Shown one piece after another: positions 1 through 11,532 of a stretch of DNA of 64,000 nt. Made by a program: the position numbers and the translations under genes. Numbering within the stretch: the stretch's first letter is position 1; the number at the start of each line of letters is the position of its first letter. A model generated the notes under the pieces. It worked only from the letters and a program-made list of their open reading frames with translations, made no database searches and was not told the DNA's origin. Source of the stretch: Vespa crabro (Eukaryota > Arthropoda > Insecta > Hymenoptera > Vespidae); contig NC_060965.1 in the NCBI RefSeq assembly GCF_910589235.1, positions 434,001 to 498,000 on the forward strand, read 5' to 3'.

Positions 1-442
1 ATTGAATAATTAAAGATGAATTCATTCCTTCATTATATATTCGATATTTATTTATATTTATATTACTACAGCCAGTATAAATGAACCAACTTGTCCATCA
101 CGATTTCATTGAGTACATTCTTGTATATAGTTGGTACAGTTTCAAAATGAAAGTTTAACTTATAAGAGTTGATTGGTATTTATTATTTTATTTCATATTT
201 ACGCCTTTAATATAAATTATTTCAATTTCATCTATTCTAATTCATTATGAATTGATTCAATTTAAATTGATCTTTCTAATATTTGCATAAATCTTTAATA
301 TAATTAACCGATTATTTGAATTTAAAATCCATTCACATAATTGGTTGATAGCAAGTCCATAGACTATGTAGTATATATCATACAACTATATATACAATAT
401 TATAGATACTTACTATAAATAAAGTTACTAAAAATCAGAAAA

Positions 443-643
443 GCCTTTCAGGCTATTCACCAGCTTTCGCTCGTAGAATATGAGACTTCAGCGACAAGTG
501 GACAAAATATGAACTGCAAGCATAATGGGGACATTGTCACCATTAAGGACCTATTGTATCGATGTATAAGTTGTGTAGGTTATACACCTTTCGAGAATAA
601 ACCAACGATCGCATTAATTTGCGAGATAAATGTTTATATATAG
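443..643 (+). other. Possible terminal coding exon of an unseen upstream gene
   Basis: The + frame beginning at 443 stays open for about 66 codons and ends at TAG 641-643. A possible splice acceptor (CTTTCAG) ends at 451. This stretch is less AT-rich than its surroundings, which makes an open frame of this length less likely by chance. The translation contains the string CISCVGYTPFENKPT, which I do not recognise. There is no support from a partner exon, because any upstream exon would lie outside the window. It could equally be a 3' untranslated region or chance. Confidence 0.2.
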
Positions 644-1090
644 TAAAACAGTAGTACATCCTTCAAATGCAACGAAAAACTATATGCTGGATTATACTCT
701 ATTCTGAAAATAGATCAATTGAGAAGTATTTATTAATTTTACAAATTTTATATTTTTTGTTTTAGTTAAATTTATACAAATGCAAAAGCGTATTTAATCA
801 TCCATTAGTAAATATTATTTTGTTAAATATTCTATTGTACATTGTTTAAATGTTAGTAAAATAATTTTATTTATTAATTATTCCTTCCTGATTTCGCAAT
901 TCCATGACCTGGAATTAGCTGAAAAAAAAATAAGAAAAGAAAAAAGAATATTTATATATGTATATTACTTATGTGAAAGATAAAGTTTTGCATACAAAGC
1001 AGAACTATACCGATAGTTGTATTAAAATTATTTTTAGTTTCTCAAATATACCATTAAATATTAGTTTATTTTACTCTGTGTACATTAAGG

Positions 1091-1935
1091 ATGCGTCTTA
1101 AGAGCTCTTCAATCTTTAATGGAATGTACGATTGTTTAAATATTGCATTGTAGCATTTCATGTACATTGTACATTATTTAAATAATTTGAAAATGATCGT
1201 ATCTATAAAATGATTGAATGTAGCGGTACGGAAAGAGTGTATTTCGACATTTAATTCTCGAAGTACGAGAATGCTAACTCGCATTGTCCTTTCAACGATA
1301 CTTCTTGTTAATATTAAACGATCGACGTACGCTGAAAGAAAATTATTCTAAGTCCAACGCTTCTTAAGGGCTATGCAGATCTTTAACAGGATGTGGTGTT
1401 GTTTAAATATTGCATTATCGCATTTCGTGTACATTATACAATGTGTAAATAATTATAAAATCATCGAAACTGTCAAATGTAGCCGCCGAGAGAATATCTC
1501 GATATTTATTTCTCGAAGTACGTAAGAAAACTAACGTGGTAATTGGCACGCTTAATATGATCTTCGTTATTGTTGATTTATTGAACAATCGATATATATC
1601 GAAAGAAAATTATTCTATGTCTAATGCGTCTTAAGAGCTAGACGACATTTTTACGGAATTTAATATCATTTAATTATTATTTCGTTGTACTTCAAGTACA
1701 TTGTACATTGCACATTATTTAAATAATTAGAAAATCATCGTATCTATAAGTTTAAATTAAATGTAGCCGTATAGAGATTGAAAGAGAGAGAGAAAGAGAG
1801 AGAGCGTGTATTTCGATGTTTATCCCTCGGAGTACGAAAGGAAACTAACGTGATAAATCGCAAAGTCTATCTTATGTTCCTTCTTGTTGACATAAATGGT
1901 CGACGAAGTCTAAAAGAAAATTATTCTATGTTTAA
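1091..1935. repeat. Diverged tandem repeat, three units of about 267-310 bp
   Basis: Three consecutive units share the same ordered landmarks: a start resembling ATGCGTCTTAAG, then TTTAAATATTGCAT or a variant, TACATTATTTAAATAATT, ATGTAGCCG, TCTCGAAGTACG and finally AAGAAAATTATTCTA. The start landmark is at 1091, 1357 and 1624, and the end landmark at 1341, 1608 and 1919. The spacing is therefore 266-267 bp, rising to 311 bp where the third unit contains a GAGA-rich insertion near 1779-1803. A fourth, truncated unit may begin near 1930. No open frame is conserved among units, so this is not a coding duplication. It could be old satellite DNA, a duplicated regulatory block or a non-coding RNA cluster. 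Confidence 0.7.
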
Positions 1936-2345
1936 CATGTTTTTAGTATTGGATGTCATTTGGCGAATGTATGTAAGCATATGTTTAAGCGAGTGCTGTT
2001 GAAATATTAATTTATTGTACTGTTTTTAAAAATTCTTTTGTTTTTTGATTTTTAAAAATTCAAAGGAGGTATGTTCTTATTTTAAATCTTCATTTTTAAA
2101 ACATTTTCATTTGTTTATCGAACTCTAATGAAACCATAGACTGCTTTAATTTATATTCGCTTTTGTTTTCTTTATTTATAACACTTTAATATTCTCTAGT
2201 TCCTTTCTCTCTGTATGTCCAGATTTTGTTTTCTCGATTCGGCAACGGAGCTACAGAGTATAAACTATGTTTCTCTATCTTTTCTTTAGTCAAGCTTGGT
2301 CGGTAATGGCGTCGGACGTTTGTTATTAAAGAAAAGTGATTTTCT

Positions 2346-2360
2346 ATGAAAGAACAATGA
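2346..2360 (+). promoter_or_regulatory. Four-codon upstream ORF overlapping the TAF2 start codon
   Basis: An ATG at 2346 opens a four-codon frame (MKEQ) whose TGA stop at 2358-2360 overlaps the TAF2 ATG at 2357-2359 in an ATGA arrangement. If both lie in the mRNA, ribosomes finishing the short ORF would stop on the TAF2 start, an arrangement that can limit or couple translation. The transcription start is not known, so the short ORF may not be transcribed in every isoform. Confidence 0.4.
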
Positions 2361-5300
2361 AGAAAGAAAGAACGGCTGATAATAGTAGACCATATAAATT
2401 ATAAGTATTTTTCTTTTTATATAATATAAAAGTATATTTTATATAATATAATAATATATTTTAATTATATTATTTTTAATTCAAAATTGTTTAGGTTATG
2501 TTTTCGATAGTTTTGTTTTACAACTTATACAATTTATATAATTTTCTAAAAAGTTATTACAAATGCATTATTACAAATTTCTAGATTCTTATGATAAGGA
2601 TATATAATATAATACCTTATTTTAACATTTTTAATTTGAATTAAACATGAATGCATAATTTTGTATTTACACATGTGTTGTTTTTATTCCTAATGATTTT
2701 ATAACCAAATAATTATTATTTTACAGCCCATCAAATAGTGAGCTTAACAGGCATAAGTTTTCCAAGGAAAAGTATAATTGTAAGTATTCACATTTATTAA
2801 ATAATTATATTAAAACATATAATATTTTATCTTATTAACAGGGTTTTGTGGAATTGACGGTAGTTCCTTTGAGAGATACTTTGAGACTTGTAAAGCTTAA
2901 TGCAAAACAATGTAGAATATATAGAGTATGTTTAAATGATACATATGAAGCACCATTTCAATATTTTGATCCATTTTTAGATATATGTCAAGGAGATGGT
3001 AAACAGTGAGTAATTTCAATGCCATTCATTTTTTCTATTTTATATATTATTTATGCAGTTATTAATATTTATGTAGGCGTTCATTGGAGTTCTTTTCGAA
3101 TCTTCATTTAGCAGCAGCACAAAAAGTTGATCCTGATAACAATGTAGGTGAATTAGTTGTACAAATTCCACCAGATGCAGCACATTTGGTTGGAGAGGGT
3201 CGTCCTTTAAGGATCAGTATTGAGTTTTCATTAGAACAACCGCAAGGTGGAGTACATTTTGTAGTACCAAATTGTGAAGGCACTCTAGCAGAGGTACACG
3301 TATATAAGTAAATGAAATATTTTATTAATATGATAATACATCATTATCTGTACTTTTTGCAGAGAGGTGCTCATATGTATACATATAGCTATGAAAATTC
3401 ATCAAGATTATGGTTCCCCTGTGTCGATAGTTTTGCAGAACCTTGTACTTGGAAATTAGAGTTTACTGTCGACGATTCTATGACTGCAATATCTTGTGGA
3501 GATCTAGTAGAAGTTGTTTATACTCCTGACATGCGCAGGAAAACCTTTCATTACATTCTTAATACTCCAGCTTGTGCTCCAAATATTGCTCTTGCTGTTG
3601 GGTAAGTAATCTTATTGTTTTAACGAAACTATATAAAAAATATTTTCTATTGATAGTCATATCATAATATGAACATTGTTTTTGCTATTTTTCAGACCTT
3701 TTGAAATATTTGTGGATCCTTATATGCATGAAGTAACACATTTCTGTTTACCACATCTGTTACCATCCTTAAAAGTATCTGCAAAATATATGCATGAAGC
3801 ATTTGAATTTTATGAAGAAACATTATCCAATAGATATCCATATACCTGTTATAAACAAGTGTTTGTTGATGAGATAGATGAAGATATCAATGCATATGCA
3901 ACTATGAGCATTTTAAAGTACAATGAAATCTTTTAAATTTGTTAAATTACAATTATGAAAACTGATTTCCCTTTCTTGTAAATTATATTATAACATAATA
4001 TCATTTTTATAGTACAAATTTATTGCATTCTACTGCAATTATTGATCAAGTTTACATCACAAAGAAAGCAATGGCACAAGCAATTGCAGAACAATTTTTT
4101 GGCTGTTTCATATCTATGCAAAATTGGTCGGATACTTGGTTGCCAAAAGGTATATCGACATATTTAACAGGATTATATGCAAAAAAATGTTTTGGTAATA
4201 ACGAATACAGAGAATGGATCCAATCAGTGAGTCATCAATTGTTCACTTCTAATTTATATCATAATGATTAAAATAAGTTTAAATGTATGTTATAATCTTA
4301 AAGACATTATAATCTTTGTTTTCAGGAACTTCAAGAGGTTGTAAAATATGAAGAACAATTTGGAGGTATAATATTGGATCCATCTCAACCGCCTGCTCCA
4401 TTGCCCATTGCAGCAAATACTCCAGCACCAGCTCCTAGAGCACCAGACCCTGGTTTTTATTTTCCTATAAGGAATTTGCATACTATGTCACCGAAGTACA
4501 TTGAAGTACTTCGAAAAAAAGCTCATTTAGTTATAAGAATGTTAGAGCATAGGATAGGCCAGGAATTACTTCTTCAAGTATTTATCATTGATCATTATTA
4601 CTATATATATATATATATATATATTAAAGTATTATACTTATGTACGCACACATACTAGTATTTCGTGTGTGTGTGTGTGTGTGTATGTTACATAAAAGAT
4701 AGAAAAAATACATTATTTAAAAATACTAATTGTAAATTTTTTATTTCATAGGTTTTCAATAAACAGCTATCACTTGCTGCAAATGCTGCACAACAAAAAA
4801 TTGATTCTGGTCTGTGGTCTCACATGTTAATTAGTACAAATGTATTTACAAAAGCCATTTTTACAGTGACTGGAAAAGATATGGCTGTTTTTATAGATCT
4901 ATGGGTCAGAACAGGTGGTCATGCAAAGTTTAGTTTAAGTTTTGTGTTTAATAGAAAAAGGTATCTATGAAAAAAAAAATTCTAAGAGTTCCTATGCTTT
5001 TGTTTTGCTAAATAAAATATATATGTGTTGATAAATATATAATAATACAAATACGATCACACAATATATAGAAATACAGTTGAATTAGAAATTCGACAAG
5101 ATACGATCCATCAAAGAGGGATTAGAAAATACGTAGGACCATTATTAGTGAATATTCAAGAATTAGATGGTACATTTAAACATACTTTGCAAATTGAAGG
5201 TACTGCGGCTAAAGCAGATATAACTTGTCACAGTAAAAGCCGTAGAAATAAGAAAAAAAAGATTCCACTTTGTACTGGAGAAGAAGTTGACATGGACCTT

Positions 5301-5914
5301 TCTGCTATGGAGTAAGTAATAATTAAAGTAAATAATCTTATAAAATTATATGATCAAAGAAGTCTAATAATTTGATTCTTTTTTTATAGTGATTCTCCAG
5401 TTTTATGGATAAGATTAGATCCAGACATGACTCTTATGCGTGCAGTTCATATTGAACAACCTGATTATCAATGGCAATATCAATTAAGACATGAAAGAGA
5501 TGTAACAGCTCAGTTGGAAGCTATAGAGGCATTACAAAATCATTCAACACCTGCAACGCGACTTGCATTAACAGATACCATTGAGAATGAACATTGTTAC
5601 TACAAAGTACGACTTAGAGCAGCACATTGTTTAACAAAAGTAATATTCAGATTCTATGTTTATAAAGTAATTGTTATTTAAAATAAATTTTAAAGATTTT
5701 AATCATATCTTTGATATTATATAGGTTGCCAATGCAATGGTAGCAACATGGGCAGGTCCACCAGCGATGTTGGCAATTTTTCGAAAATTATTTGGTTCTG
5801 CATCTTGCAGAAGAATTATTAAACAAAATAATTTTTCAAACTTTCAACATTATTTTTTACAAAAGGTAAATTTTCATTTTCTTTATGTATCTTCCAAAGG
5901 ATTAATGTATTGTG

Positions 5915-5984
<70 letters not shown>

Positions 5985-7994
5985 TACATAGATTTTAAGA
6001 TTTCATCTTATTTATTACATATACAGACTATCCCCGTTGCTATGGCAGGATTACGTAATGCTCATGGTATTTGTCCTCCTGAGGTTTTAGCTTTTCTAAT
6101 GGATTTATTCAAATATAATGATAACAGTAAAAATAGATACTCAGATAATTATTATAGAGCAGCATTAATTGAGGCACTTGGAGCAACTGTAACACCAGTT
6201 ATTAGTGTACAACAAGGGTAAAATATATTTTTTATTTTTTTTGTAATTTAAAATATACTATCAATCATATAAACCTAATTTTATTATTCATTAAATTTGT
6301 TAGGACAGCTATTACCGCAGAATCTTTATCGATTGATACAAAAGCTATATTAGAAGAAGTTACAAGGAATCTGAATTTAGAAAAATTATTACCTTGCTAT
6401 AAATATACTGTTAGTGTAGCATGTTTAAAAGTTATAAGAATTTTACAAAAATTTGGCCATCTTCCAAGTAATCCGCATTTATTTAGAGCATATGCAGCAT
6501 ATGGACAATTCATTGGTATGTGCATGAAATATACAATGCTTATATGATATAATATTATACATGTTTATATTGTGTGTGTTTGTATGTGTATGTAAAATTT
6601 ATGTATAATCCAAATATAATTATTTATTTTTGTCTTTTCAATGTAGATATACGAATTGCAGCTCTAGAAGCTTTAGTAGATTTTACAAGAGTCGATGGTA
6701 AGTGGGAAGATTTGGAATTTTTATTGGACATGGCAGAGACAGATCCACATCCTGGAGTACGTCATAGATTAGTAAGATTAATGGTTGAAAATCCACCATT
6801 CGAAAAAGTTCAGAAACATCATTTAGACAAATCTGAATTAGTAGATCGTATTTGGAACTTAATAAAGTATGTATAATTAAATGTCATTAAACATAAATTT
6901 GATTTTTTATTCCGATTAAATATAAATTTATATAATATTTTTATTATTTAGTGGGATGCTTTCACATGACGCCAAATTGAGATGCGATTTAGTTGATTTG
7001 TACTATACTCTATATGGTACAAAACGTCCTGTTTGTCTTCCAATTCCAGAACTCGCACTTATTACTAAGCCTAGAAAAATTGGTCTTCAAAATAGCCCAG
7101 AACGAGAAGTAAGTTTCTCCTCCTATGTAATTTCGTTATAAAAAAAATATATTGTCATAGAGATAATTCATTTAAATAACTTCATCCAATTATATAGATA
7201 AAACCAAATATTCAACATATAAAAAATGAATCAGTAATTGAATTAGATAATATAAGTGGAGCTAACAAACGCAAAGCATCGCCAAATAAGGATACACCAG
7301 GTCCATCTAATTCTACAGATTATAACCCAGAAGTAAAACGCCTAAAGCAAATAAACAATGTATGATCATTTTTTATTTATTGTATGTATAAAATATTATA
7401 AAAAATCACATAATATCCAGGAAATGTGTAATTTTATTCTAATAGGAAGGACGTGTTACACCAGTATCTAATGATGGTAAAGTAAAATCAGAATATTATA
7501 GCGATAATTCTGCATCTTTACCAGGTATTATGGGGACACAAGGTCCTGTAGGTTTTGAACCCGGAATGTTTAAAAAAGAATCAGAAGAACATAAACAAAA
7601 GGCTGATTCAATTAATAAGGTAATTTTTATTATATTTGTTTATTTTGTTTATTGTCTATCTGTTTGTATATTTGTGTATGTGTGTGTTTGTTATTTTATT
7701 ATTATTATGTAATTATTTTGTCAGAATAAAAAGAAGAAGAAAGATAAGAAGAAGCACAAGCATAAACATAAGCACAAGCATGACCATAAACATGGAAAAG
7801 ATAAAGATAAAAAAGAAAAGGATAAAATTAAAGATAAGGAGAAAGATAAGGAAAAAGAAAAAGAGAAAGACAAAGATAAAAATAAAGATAAAGATTCATC
7901 CATGCTTAAAGTTAAAGAAGAAACTCTGAGTTCTGCAAGTTCCAGTCTTAGTCCTGATGCAACTACTGCAACTAATGAATTTATTTTTCCCTAA
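2357..7994 (+). CDS. TAF2: Transcription initiation factor TFIID subunit 2
   Basis: TAF2 is a TFIID subunit that helps recognise the core promoter Initiator in the nucleus. The first exon encodes a short leader ending SRPYKL, and exon 2 continues AHQIVSLTGISFPRKS, matching the family N-terminus. The middle is an inactive M1-aminopeptidase fold: the usual zinc motif is replaced (AIAEQFFGCF near 4080-4112) and the GAMEN box reads NAYATMS near 3890. A HEAT-like C-terminal part follows (for example DIRIAALEALVDFTRVDG near 6647). The last exon at 7725-7994 adds a Lys/His/Asp-rich tail, KKDKKKHKHKHKHKHKH and onward, likely disordered. About 16 exons were read by splice signal and phase. Intron 1 appears to be AT-AC, listed separately. 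Stop is TAA at 7992-7994. Identity is secure; individual exon edges are inferred. Confidence 0.93.
2401..2724 (+). other. TAF2: AT-AC intron in TAF2 (first intron)
   Basis: Exon 1 ends ...TATAAATT at 2400, followed by ATAAGTATTT. Exon 2 is preceded by TTATTTTAC, with AGCCCATCAAAT starting at 2725. Reading the intron as AT...AC joins TT to A and gives the continuous peptide PYKL-AHQIVS, as expected for TAF2. A conventional GT...AG reading (GT at 2404, AG at 2726) leaves an in-frame TAA at the junction. The 5' site ATAAGT resembles the U2-dependent AT-AC class more than the U12 class (ATATCCTT). A TTCCTAATGA stretch occurs about 30-40 bases before the 3' end. Confidence 0.65.
4602..4684. repeat. 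(TA)n and (GT)n microsatellites in a TAF2 intron
   Basis: A TA run spans 4602-4624 and a GT run spans 4665-4684, both within the intron after the exon ending near 4578. They create chance open frames but no gene. Confidence 0.9.
5919..5977. repeat. (TA)n microsatellite in a TAF2 intron
   Basis: An uninterrupted TA run of about 59 bases lies in the intron between the exons ending near 5865 and starting near 6027. Its length makes it a likely polymorphic locus. Confidence 0.92.
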
Positions 7995-8530
7995 TAAAAA
8001 TTTGTAAATACTTTTGTTACTGTAAATATTTTATACAGATTAAATATTATTATCTATTTATTACGGTATAAATAGAACATTTAATTGTACATAACATTAA
8101 TTTAATCATATTGATCATACGAAATAATTTATTTCACGCTGTATTATAAATTTAGATATGTTTTACAATTTATAATTTTTTTTGTTATATTTTTAAAAAT
8201 ATTTTAATACATATAATACACATTTTTATGTATCACAAAAATCTCGTATGTCATTTTCATTGGGATAAAAAGCTATAAGCATTCTCTCTTTTATTTAAAG
8301 AGAATTTTTGTTTAAATTATATGAAATTAAATTAATTGTTAATTTTAAAATGAAATAATCCATAACACATTGGTATAATTGAAAATTAATTCTAACGAGA
8401 AAATGTATCGATACTAGAGACGCGCTTTTATTTAAATGCTATTTATTCAATGCTTGGGATGGCGTCCGAGGTGTTGCGGCAATTTCGAAGAGGGTAGTCT
8501 GTTTTGAAAATTTTGACAACGGTCTTAAAA
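7995..8530. promoter_or_regulatory. TAF2 3' region and E2F upstream region
   Basis: The first part is the AT-rich TAF2 3' untranslated region; AATAAA-like hexamers occur just after the stop. The second part, from about 8400, is less AT-rich and is probably the E2F leader. A short upstream ORF of 12 codons (MASEVLRQFRRG) runs 8459-8497 and begins with ATGGCGTCC, the same start string as an upstream ORF before TAF2. Confidence 0.5.
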
Positions 8531-10528
8531 ATGGCAGATAATCAGCAAAGTAGATTTGAAAAATCTCTCGGTTTACTGACTACTCGATTTGTTACTCTTT
8601 TGCAAAAAGCGAAAGACGGCGTTCTCGATTTAAAAGTCGTAAGTACTTTCACTAAGTTGCGAGACAAAAAGTTAACTTGTATACGAGGTTAAGTCGTTAC
8701 GGATGTACACGCCATTTCTAGCTTGCGGGAATTTTGAAAGAAGTATACCAATAATATGATAATTTTTATAAAGTCTTGTAAATCTCTTTCTAAAGAAAAA
8801 TTTAAAGATGATAAAACTTCATTTCTACTTGTCTTATCTTTTACATCAATAATTTCTCATTATTCAATATGTGGGTAAACATAACCTAAACATAAAGAAT
8901 TACGAATATGATACCATTATTTTATATCAATATTATATTTATTAATTAAGATAAAAAAATGTCTACTTGTAATATTGCAGGCCGCAGATATTCTAGAAGT
9001 TAGACAAAAAAGACGGATTTACGACATTACAAATGTCCTTGAGGGCATTGGTCTTATAGAGAAGAAAAGTAAAAATAGTATTCAATGGAAGTATGTATGC
9101 CAATTTATTATTATATTTCATTTAATTTCTAATATTTTAAAGTAAAATTTATTAATAAACACTAATTTTTTATATCTTATGTAGAGGTGCAGGTCCTGGT
9201 TGTAATACGCAAGAAGTTGGTGAAAAATTAACAGATTTGAAAGATGAAATTAAAAAATTAGAGGATCATGAACACTTATTAGATACACATACACAGTGGA
9301 TTCAACAAAGTATAAAAAATATAGAGAACGATATAGTTAATAAAAAGTATGCATATATCTCTTATGAAGATGTCAAAGAAAATTTCCCTGATGATTTTGT
9401 ATTAGGAATTCAAGCTCCACCAGATACAGAATTAAGTGTGCCAAATATGGCTCAGGTGAATGTACGTGAAAATATATTATATCATAAAGCACCATCTATT
9501 CATTATTGAGTAGTAACAAAAGTGTTTTATTTGTTAGATAGCAGAGGATGAAGAAAGAGAAATAAATTATGAAATGCTTTTAAAAAGTAATTCAGGTGAA
9601 ATTAAGGTATATATGGTTCAACCAGATTTAGCAAAAACTTATGATAATAAAGTATTAGAAATGAGGTTACAAGAAGAATCAAAAGGTATGAAGAGAGTAA
9701 AAGAAGATGATGAGAAGAAAGAGGAGATCAACGTTAAACCAAAGAGAAAAGTAGGAAGGTAAGAATTTTAACAAATAAATTATATTATAAGGATAATTTA
9801 ATAAATAATTGATATTAAAATATATATCTGTGTTGTTTTCGTAAGAAAAATATTTGCTCTTTATGTATCAGTAATAAAAAAGTAATATTATTGATCTGGT
9901 CAGAGCAAACAGTAACAATATCGGTTTTATAAGGGGATGAATAACTATTGAGAATATGTTGTTCATTTGGTATAAAACATACAAAAATATTATTTTATTA
10001 ATTATTCTTTGCATAGAACAAAACATTCAGTAATTAAACGTTAGAAAGTATAGATATATGTAATAGCATGTAAATATATGTTTATAGACCACCAAAAGGT
10101 ATCAACAAACATGGCTCTACCTTATCCGATGAAGAAGATGAAGATGATCCGGAATTAATAGAAGCAAAAATAGTTCTTCGTGATGTAAATACATCTGGTA
10201 AATAGAAATTACTCATAATAATTCTTTAATATTGATATTATAAATAACTTTTATTTATCTTTAGTTAAAATTAATTTATTTTATTATAGATATTATTCAA
10301 GGAGAACTTGAAATACTTGATCAATTTTATTCAGACAGTAAGTAAATTTTTCAGTTAATTCTTTTAACATTTTCTATATTATAATGTTTTATCAAATTCA
10401 TGTATTGCTTATTTATAGTTTGTGGTCCACTTGTCAGATTAAGTCCACCGCCAGGAGAAAAAGATTACCAATTTAATCTTAGTGAAAATGAAGGGATTTT
10501 TGATTTATTTGACATCGCAGCAAAGTGA
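8531..10528 (+). CDS. E2F transcription factor, E2F4/5 type
   Basis: This is a winged-helix factor that pairs with DP and pocket proteins to control cell-cycle genes. Exon 1 begins MADNQQSRFEKSLGLLTTRF, the start of the DNA-binding fold. Exon 2 (from 8981) holds the recognition region RQKRRIYDITNVLEGIGLIE. The dimerisation and coiled-coil/marked-box part follows (EVGEKLTDLKDEIKKLEDHE, then DDFVLGIQAPPDTELSVP). A lysine-rich and acidic linker (PKRKVGRPPKG, DEEDEDDPE) follows. The C-terminus DYQFNLSENEGIFDLFD is the pocket-protein-binding transactivation motif. Seven coding exons were read; stop is TGA at 10526-10528. The short N-terminus without a cyclin-A-binding region fits the repressor-type E2F4/5 group; I did not assign a species symbol. 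Confidence 0.92.
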
Positions 10529-11436
10529 AAATTACATTTAGTAGTTTTCAAAAATCAATGGACAACTTAGGCAATTGAATATTCACAGCATCAGTGGAAT
10601 TATTCTAATATTATTAATTGATGCTAATATGCAGTGTATATAATTTTAAATAATGGATGTAAATCACGAATATTAGAATGTGCAGTATTTTTTTATCATT
10701 AAAGGCTAATGCAAGGTGATCAAAAAATCTGTATAAAAATCAATTCATACATGGTGTATTTAAAAATAATTCTGAACATTTGACACGGTATATGATAAAA
10801 TGAATGATGCAAAATTTATATCTGTATTTACACAGAACCCAATTTACTAATATTATTTTATATCGTTTAATCATTAAATATTGTAAAGCAGCATTTTTGA
10901 GTTGAAGTATAATTATGCAAATTAGCAATTTTTTATTTAATTATTTTATGTTGACAAAAATATATGTACATGTTTTGCTTTGTTTTTGATAATTATTTTG
11001 ATCCATATATTATATATGAGACAATATCACATGAAATGTACATTACGTATAATTATGGAATTTTTAGCTTTTTGAACTTTTTATAAAATTGATATCTATA
11101 AATATCTATAGATAATTATTGAGTTATATACTTTGTACGATATTGTTTACGTAATAAAGGAAAAATTATATATTTGGAAAATATTAGAAAGTTTAAATTA
11201 AAAGTTAACATTTTTCTTCCAAACAGGGATCTAATTGTATTTAAATCGTTAAAAAAATCGTTGAAATAAACGTTTCCTTTTATTACGTACTACGTTTAGA
11301 ATAGCACGTTTATGTTAATAATAGTACACGTATGACGCGTTTAAGCGTTACCATTTGTATTTCGAAAGAAGCTTTATCGAAACGTCAGACATTATCAAAT
11401 CTAAGATTTTCTTTTTTGGATTATCATGCATGAAGC
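10529..11436. other. E2F 3' untranslated and intergenic DNA
   Basis: This AT-rich stretch has no supported ORF. It probably includes the E2F 3' untranslated region in its first few hundred bases; AATAAA-type signals are present, for example near 11153. I see no repeat or RNA gene in it. Confidence 0.5.
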
Positions 11437-11480
11437 ATCACCATGGTAACAGAAAATGAAGAACTCGTTGCTTACGCAAC
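11437..11480. promoter_or_regulatory. Two X-box-like (RFX-type) inverted motifs
   Basis: ATCACCATGGTAAC at 11437-11450 and GTTGCTTACGCAAC at 11467-11480 both resemble the imperfect inverted repeat GTYNCC-N-RGNAAC bound by RFX factors. They lie 17 bases apart in a less AT-rich segment about 600 bp before the Mpv17-like start codon. The first overlaps the ATG of a 29-codon ORF. Function is inferred from motif resemblance only. Confidence 0.3.
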
Positions 11481-11532
11481 GGTGAAGATAGAACCAAACT
11501 CAACCAAGACCGTGGTTAAGGACTACCACTGA
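11443..11532 (+). other. 29-codon ORF with favourable start context
   Basis: An ATG in the context CACCATGG opens a 29-residue frame, MVTENEELVAYATVKIEPNS and nine more, ending at TGA 11530-11532. It may be an upstream ORF in the leader of the Mpv17-like gene, the remnant of a gene, or chance. A second ORF, 11553-11750, follows in a different frame and has no supporting feature. Confidence 0.2.

Larger units (their letters stand above)
1..2356. other. Left-end non-coding or unassigned DNA upstream of TAF2
   Basis: This is AT-rich DNA without a gene I can identify. It contains a short open stretch at 443-643 and a diverged tandem repeat at about 1091-1935, both listed separately. The part from about 2200 to 2356 is probably the TAF2 promoter and 5' leader. 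It includes a small upstream ORF starting ATGGCGTC at 2306. Open reading frames here that start within the repeat, such as 1778-2002, look like chance. Confidence 0.5.

Noticed and set aside
5737..5991. Open frame running into the (TA)n run with alternating Tyr-Ile residues
   Set aside because: The first part is a genuine TAF2 exon, but the Tyr-Ile extension is the microsatellite in the intron.
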